This document shows, one piece after another, positions 58,737 to 64,000 of a stretch of DNA of 64,000 nucleotides (position 1 is its first letter; each line of letters opens with the position of its first letter). Source of the DNA: Cepaea nemoralis (Eukaryota > Mollusca > Gastropoda > Stylommatophora > Helicidae); contig JACEFZ010013563.1 in assembly GCA_014155875.1 (NCBI GenBank), forward strand, positions 62,001 to 126,000, given 5' to 3'. Below the pieces are notes generated by a model that worked only from the letters and a program-made list of their open reading frames with translations, made no database searches and was not told the origin of the DNA. The position numbers and the translations under genes were made by a program.

Positions 58737-59886
58737 TATAAACATTTGTTACTGGAAGACTTGCTAGCCTAGACGTGTCCATCTTGTATAAACATTTGTT
58801 ACTGGAAGACTTGCTAGCCTAGACGTGTCCATCTTGTATAAACATTTGTTACTGGAAGACTTGCTAGCCTAGACGTGTCCATCTTGTATAAACATTTGTT
58901 ACTGGAAGACTTGCTAGCCTAGACGTGTCCATCTTGTATAAACATTTGTTACTGGAAGACTTGCTAGCCTAGACGTGTCCATCTTGTATAAACATTTGTT
59001 ACTGGAAGACTTGCTAGCCTAGACGTGTCCATCTTGTATAAACATTTGTTACTGGAAGACTTGCTAGCCTAGACGTGTCCATCTTGTATAAACATTTGTT
59101 ACTGGAAGACTTGCTAGCCTAGACGTGTCCATCTTGTATAAACATTTGTTACTGGAAGACTTGCTAGCCTAGACGTGTCCATCTTGTATAAACATTTGTT
59201 ACTGGAAGACTTGCTAGCCTAGACGTGTCCATCTTGTATAAACATTTGTTACTGGAAGACTTGCTAGCCTAGACGTGTCCATCTTGTATAAACATTTGTT
59301 ACTGGAAGACTTGCTAGCCTAGACGTGTCCATCTTGTATAAACATTTGTTACTGGAAGACTTGCTAGCCTAGACGTGTCCATCTTGTATAAACATTTGTT
59401 ACTGGAAGACTTGCTAGCCTAGACGTGTCCATCTTGTATAAACATTTGTTACTGGAAGACTTGCTAGCCTAGACGTGTCCATCTTGTATAAACATTTGTT
59501 ACTGGAAGACTTGCTAGCCTAGACGTGTCCATCTTGTATAAACATTTGTTACTGGAAGACTTGCTAGCCTAGACGTGTCCATCTTGTATAAACATTTGTT
59601 ACTGGAAGACTTGCTAGCCTAGACGTGTCCATCTTGTATAAACATTTGTTACTGGAAGACTTGCTAGCCTAGACGTGTCCATCTTGTATAAACATTTGTT
59701 ACTGGAAGACTTGCTAGCCTAGACGTGTCCATCTTGTATAAACATTTGTTACTGGAAGACTTGCTAGCCTAGACGTGTCCATCTTGTATAAACATTTGTT
59801 ACTGGAAGACTTGCTAGCCTAGACGTGTCCATCTTGTATAAACATTTGTTACTGGAAGACTTGCTAGCCTAGACGTGTCCATCTTG
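58737..59886. repeat. 50-bp minisatellite, 23 identical units, from LINE ORF1 3' end
   Basis: 1,150 bp, exactly 23 x 50 bp, with no difference visible by eye. The unit contains ttactggaagacttgctagc, the sequence at the ORF1 stop. Flanking LINE sequence continues on both sides (ORF1 before 58737; ggaaaacgacttgctgtgcg after 59886), so the expansion occurred inside an inserted copy. Equivalent copies at 2230-2300 and 34226-34260 have a single unit. Confidence 0.97.
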
Positions 59887-60165
59887 GAAAACGACTTGCT
59901 GTGCGAATTGATCTAGTGGTATACGTACACAATTACAAACGATCATCACACTCATATACAAACACAAACCAGACTTTATACTACTACAAGAAACAAACAT
60001 ATATTCAGAAACATTCACATAACAAATCACCATACAGCTACATCTCAGACACTCATGCTTTAGTTTAGGCATACACAAAATCGGGTCCGGTACAGCCATA
60101 CTGCAGACATCAGACAGGTGGGATATTATTAGAACACAATATGTGAGTCAGGAACGGGTAGCTAT
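59887..60165 (+). pseudogene. Tx1/L1-like LINE endonuclease fragment
   Basis: Continues the element after the 50-bp array: a remnant of the ETN region near 59990, a single ITIQLHLRHSCFSLGIHK-like unit (about 60025-60080), then IGSGTAILQTSDRWDII. Frame broken (stop before the unit). It is the unexpanded counterpart of the 54-bp array at 54481. Confidence 0.75.
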
Positions 60166-60324
60166 TAATTTCCTGTGTAGTAATGATGACCCGTTGTTGA
60201 TTCCTTGGTGTTATGTTGGATTCAGTTGTGACGAGCCCCGCATGTCTGCCATAGTCTCTTGATGGGGTGTTTTTATTAAATGTGATGTCTAGAGGATATG
60301 TTGTGGCAGGTGCTGTGACTGTGA

Positions 60325-60330
<6 letters not shown>

Positions 60331-60399
<69 letters not shown>

Positions 60400-60475
60400 T
60401 TCTCATTCTCTCCGTCTCTCTCTATCCGTCTCTCTCTCCGTCTCTCTCTCGCGGTCTCTCTCTGTGTCTCTTTCA
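60331..60475. repeat. (CT)n microsatellite
   Basis: Pure CT at 60331-60393, then interrupted CTCTCCGT-type units. Confidence 0.95.
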
Positions 60476-60557
60476 TGAGACATGATTCATCATGACACTT
60501 GATTTTATCATGTATATTATAACATTACTGTAATGTGAGCGAGAGCGTTAGCTAGTG

Positions 60558-60559
<2 letters not shown>

Positions 60560-60654
<95 letters not shown>

Positions 60655-60655
60655 T
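60560..60655. repeat. (GA)n microsatellite
   Basis: Nearly pure GA for about 95 bp, complementary in type to the (CT)n tract 170 bp to the left, so the two could pair as a hairpin. Confidence 0.95.
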
Positions 60656-60779
60656 TGAATTGCAACACTAATTTTTAAGTTACAAAATGTATATGTACAA
60701 TTTTTCTCCATTTTCTTTACAATTTTGCGACAATGCTCACGATAATCGTCACTGTATGTGTGTGTAAAGTGTGGAAGTT

Positions 60780-62555
60780 TGATCATAATAGTAGGTTGGG
60801 GGATGGGGGGATGTATGTGTGGGTGGGTTCAGAATGTGTGCGTGGGCTGGGGTGGGATTGTGTGGGTGGGTGGGGGATTTGTGTGTGGGTACGTGCGGGA
60901 TGTATGGATTGGCGGGGAGATGTGTGTGTGTGTGGGTGGGGATGTGTGTTTGGCTAAGTGGCTGGGGGTGAGATGGTGAAGGAGGATATGTGGGTGGATG
61001 ATTCATGGTGGGTTATGAGATGGGTGGGGGATATATGTGGGTGTGGGGAAAAGTGGGTGTGGGGATATGTGGTGGGTGGGAGATGTGTGCAGGTGGGGGT
61101 GATTGTGGGTTGGGGATGCGTGTGTGGGTGATGGATGTGTATGGGTGTGGATGTTTGGGTGGATGGATGGGGAGTGTGTTTGTGGATGAGAGATGTGTGG
61201 GTGAATGTGTGTGTGGGTTGGGGGAGGGGTGCATGATGTGTGTGGGTGATGGATTTGTTGATGTGTGTGTGTGGGTGGGGGATATGTGTGGCTGGGGGGG
61301 GGCGTGTGTGTGGTTGGATGGAGGATGTATGTGTGGGTAGTGGGGGTGATTGTAGTTTGGTATTGTGAAGATTGGTAGGAGATGTGTGTGTGAGTGATGG
61401 GATGTGTCTTTGGAATGTGTGTGGGTATGGTGTTGTGTGGGACGGGAGCTGGGAGTGGGTAAAGGATGTGTGTGTGTGGGTGGCTGGGGTTGTGGTTGGG
61501 TGTGCAGGTGGGTGAAGGATGTGTGTGAGCGTGGGGGATGTGTGTATAGATGGGTGGTTGGGGTGTGTGAGTGTGGGTGGGTAGATAGATGTATGTGTTT
61601 ACGAGTGGATGAGGGATGTGTGGGTGTTAGTGGTTGAGGGATGAGTACGTTTGTCTAGGAATGTGTGAGGAGATGAGTGTATGGGATTGGGATTAAGTGT
61701 ATGGGTTGGGGATGTGTGTGTGGGTTGTGCGTGGATGGGAGGTGTGTGTTTGTGAATGGGGGATGTGTTGGTGGGTGTGATGGATGTGTGTATGGGTGGG
61801 GAGATTGTTCGTGGGTGGGGATGTGTGTGTATACGGGTAGGGGCGTGTGGTTAAGGGATGTGTGGCTGGGGGATGGGTGGGTGGAGTATGTGTGGTTGGG
61901 TAGAGAATGTATGGGTGGGTGATTGTATATGAGTAAGGGTGTGTGGTTAAGGGATGTTTGGTTGGGGGATGAGTGGGTAGAGGATGTGTGAGTGGGTAGA
62001 GGATATGAGGGTGGGAGAGTGTGTGTATGTTAGGAGATGGTGGGGGATGTTTGTAGGGCTCGGGATCTGTGAGTGGGCTGGGGGAGATGGGAGATTATAT
62101 GGGTGGGTTCGGAATTTGTGTGTGGATAGATGTGGGATATATGAGTTGACGGGGAGATGTGTGTGTGCGAGGGGGATGTGTGGCTGAGGAATTTGTGTTT
62201 GGCTGGGTGGTTGGAGGTGTGTAGGTGGAGGAGGATATGTGGGTGAGTGATTGTTGGTGGGTTATGGGACGGGTAGAGGATATGTGAGTGGGTGGGGAGA
62301 TGTGTGTAGGTGGGTGGATGTGTGTGGGTGGGTGGATGTTTGTGGGTGGGAGGTGTGTGGATTGGGGAATGTATGTGCGCTTGGGGTGTGGGTGCATGGG
62401 ATGTGTGGTGGGTGAGAGGTGTGTGTGGGTGGGGAGATGTGTAGGTGTAGGGATGTGGTGGATGACTGGGGGAATGTATGTGTGTGTTGGTTATGTGTGT
62501 GGTTGAATGGAGGAGTTGGAGTGAATGGGGGATGTGTGTTTGGGTGGTGGATGTG
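60780..62555. repeat. GT/G-rich degenerate minisatellite, 1.8 kb
   Basis: Strong strand asymmetry: short motifs such as gggtgggggatgtgtgtgtg recur without fixed period. Many GGG/GGGG runs suggest G-quadruplex potential on the plus strand. No TTAGGG telomere repeats. Gly/Trp/Cys-rich frames are artefacts. It directly precedes the repeat core at 62560. Confidence 0.9.
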
Positions 62556-62559
62556 TCAC

Positions 62560-62735
62560 ATAACATAGTAATTTGCATTGTTTATGTTTACAAAATTCAT
62601 GTGACAATGTTTTTTCCTGTGCACTGTTGATGAAAGAAAGATGAGTGATTGGAAGGGCCGAATGTAAGACGGGCCTGCGTGCCCAATTTGTTACCCTTTG
62701 AAAATAAAGTCTGTTCGTTCGTTCGTTCGTTCGTT
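62560..62735 (+). mobile_element. Short repeat core with TTCG tail, copy 2
   Basis: Inverted homologue of 2411-2590. Ends ttgaaaataaagtctgttcg and further TTCG units at about 62698-62734. Its 5' side is GT-rich DNA and its 3' side a CT-rich tract, the same order as copy 1. Confidence 0.7.
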
Positions 62736-63185
62736 TTCTCTCCACCTCTCTCTCCGTCTCTCTCTCCCCCGTCTCTCTCTCGCCCCGTCTCTCTCTCCGT
62801 CTCTCTCTCTCCGTCTCTCTCTCTCACTTTCTCTCCATCTCTCTCTCCATCTCTCTCTGTCTCTCTCTCTCCGTCTCTCTCTCTCCATCTCTCTCTCTCC
62901 ATCTCTCTCACCGCCTCTCTCTCCGTCTCTCTCTCCGTCTCTCTCTCCGTCTCTCTCTCTCCGTCTCGCCCTCCTTCTCTCTCTCCGTCTCTCTCTCCGT
63001 CTCTCTCTCTCTCCGTCTCTCTCTCAGTGTCTCTCTCCGTCTCTCTCTCCATCTCTCTCTCCGTCTCTCTCTCCGTCTCTCTCTCCGTCTCTCTCTCCGT
63101 CTCTCTCCGTCTCTCTCTCCGTCTCTCTCTCCGTCTCTCTCTGTGTCTGTCTCTCTGTGTGTGTCTCTCTCTCACTCTCTCTCCT
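62736..63185. repeat. CTCTCTCTCCGT-type repeat
   Basis: Pyrimidine-rich array with a loose 10-14-bp period (ctctctctccgt). The long Ser-Leu or Arg-Glu frames on both strands are artefacts. Confidence 0.95.
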
Positions 63186-63262
63186 TCATGTGGCTTGCTC
63201 ACAACGCCTACTTGCAGACGCTTAGATGTATTGGAAGAAACACGCTGCAGCCCTCTTCTAAC

Positions 63263-64000
63263 ATAAACTAGTTCTTAGATGTGGCTGTTGGACTTCTGAC
63301 CCAACAACAATATATCCAGGCCTACCACAGAGATCACCATTATCTCCGGTGCTGTTCAATGCCTACACTGTGAGAATCACCGGTGAGCAGATCACAGGAC
63401 CGGGTAGGACATTGTCGTATACCAACGATGTGTTAGTGTATCGTCAGGGTAAGGATAGAGATCGGGTTGCTGTGAAACTACAAACAGAACTCACTCACAT
63501 TAGTACGTGGTGTGTTGAAGCTGGTGCAACGGTCAACCCAACGAAGGCAACAGTGACACGGTTCTCTTTGAACAAACATATTGTCAACACTCCAACACCA
63601 ACTGTACATCTGTGCTCAGAGACTGTAGGAAAGAACGCAGGCAATGAAATACCTGGGGATACGATTTGTCGAAGCCGTGTTTATACTGAGCACATCGACC
63701 AGGTGATAATAAAGGCCAAGCGGAGTTTGCTGAGATGCGGGTGATGGCGGCGGCAAACTGTGAGCAGCGCCATCTATGTCTTCTATACGAGGGCCTGGTC
63801 ATTTATGTTTTTGAGTATGCGATGACGAACCTGACTCTCAGCCATAAGCAGATGGAAAGAATTAAGAGGATACATAACGAAGCTAAGCGTATTATACACC
63901 CTAGAGATGTAGGGCGATGCGATACCTTCTTGATTTTCCAACCATGTGGGACAGAATACAGATCTGACGAGCATAGGCACATCTCAGAGTCAATGCAAAC
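63263..64000 (+). pseudogene. Truncated copy of the 47436-51155 LINE (RT part)
   Basis: Encodes YPGLPQ-SPL-PVLFNAYTVRIT, ISTWCVEAGATVNPTKATVT and further thumb sequence, closely matching RT at 48552-49500. The catalytic YADD is YTND here (near 63420-63431), so the first catalytic Asp is lost. Frameshifts follow after 63640. It starts abruptly at about 63263, as a 5' truncation does, and continues past the window end. Confidence 0.85.

Noticed and set aside
60780..62555. Telomeric or subtelomeric repeat
   Set aside because: G-rich strand bias, but no TTAGGG units or regular telomere period.
60733..62578. Gly/Cys/Trp-rich frames
   Set aside because: Low-complexity translation of the GT-rich tract.
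62597..63266. About 200-codon Arg-Glu or Ser-Leu frames
   Set aside because: Artefacts of the CTCTCTCTCCGT repeat.

Overview
This is animal nuclear DNA, most likely from a lophotrochozoan, probably a mollusc (inference). It contains retrocopies or genes for animal housekeeping proteins (CKS, OST4, ATP synthase subunit c, PUS1), several non-LTR retrotransposon clades, a Ty3-type LTR element, tRNA-derived SINEs, and extensive micro- and minisatellite DNA. No prokaryotic operon, CRISPR array or rRNA is present. Host coding content is very small; most of the window is nested, broken mobile elements.

Layout. 1-3.4 kb: unassigned DNA, LINE ORF1 fragments, a hAT-like element and simple repeats. 3.7-7.9 kb: a nearly complete RTE-like LINE (3846-7820) with a perfect 11-bp target-site duplication inside a SINE. 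7.9-9.4 kb: a Tx1/L1-like LINE split by a second SINE type. 9.6-10.7 kb: a 40-bp minisatellite. 10.9-12.2 kb: an ATP synthase c pseudogene and a truncated RTE copy split by a SINE. 13.8-21.3 kb: a complete-ended LTR retrotransposon (LTRs 13781-14271 and 20783-21271, 5-bp TSD) with the unusual order protease, integrase, RT, RNase H, and lacking the integrase core. 22.1-29.5 kb: a SINE, an intact CKS reading frame (minus strand), a 6.4-kb array of about 110 58-bp units that are copies of the CKS start-codon region, and an OST4 mini-ORF. 30.6-35 kb: a broken two-ORF Tx1/L1-like LINE. 35-36.5 and 42.7-44.2 kb: two direct copies of one LINE composite, bracketing a large AT-rich imperfect palindrome (36.5-42.35 kb). 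43.7-47.4 kb: an I-like LINE with RNase H, containing a SINE. 47.4-51.2 kb: another RNase H-bearing LINE with a 15-bp TSD. 51.8-53.8 kb: a PUS1 retrocopy and a divergent reading frame made of 14-residue repeats. 54.3-60.2 kb: Tx1-like LINE pieces in which two different protein segments have become minisatellites (54 bp x18, 50 bp x23). 60.3-63.2 kb: simple-sequence DNA around a small repeat core. 63.26-64 kb: a truncated copy of the 47.4-kb LINE, running off the window.

The strongest observation is the conversion of coding segments into tandem arrays. The CKS initiation region has been amplified about 110 times directly upstream of the CKS frame. Two segments of one LINE family have been amplified separately, and a 42-bp coding repeat builds an unrecognised protein. 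How functional the CKS gene is, and whether the array is transcribed, cannot be judged from sequence alone.
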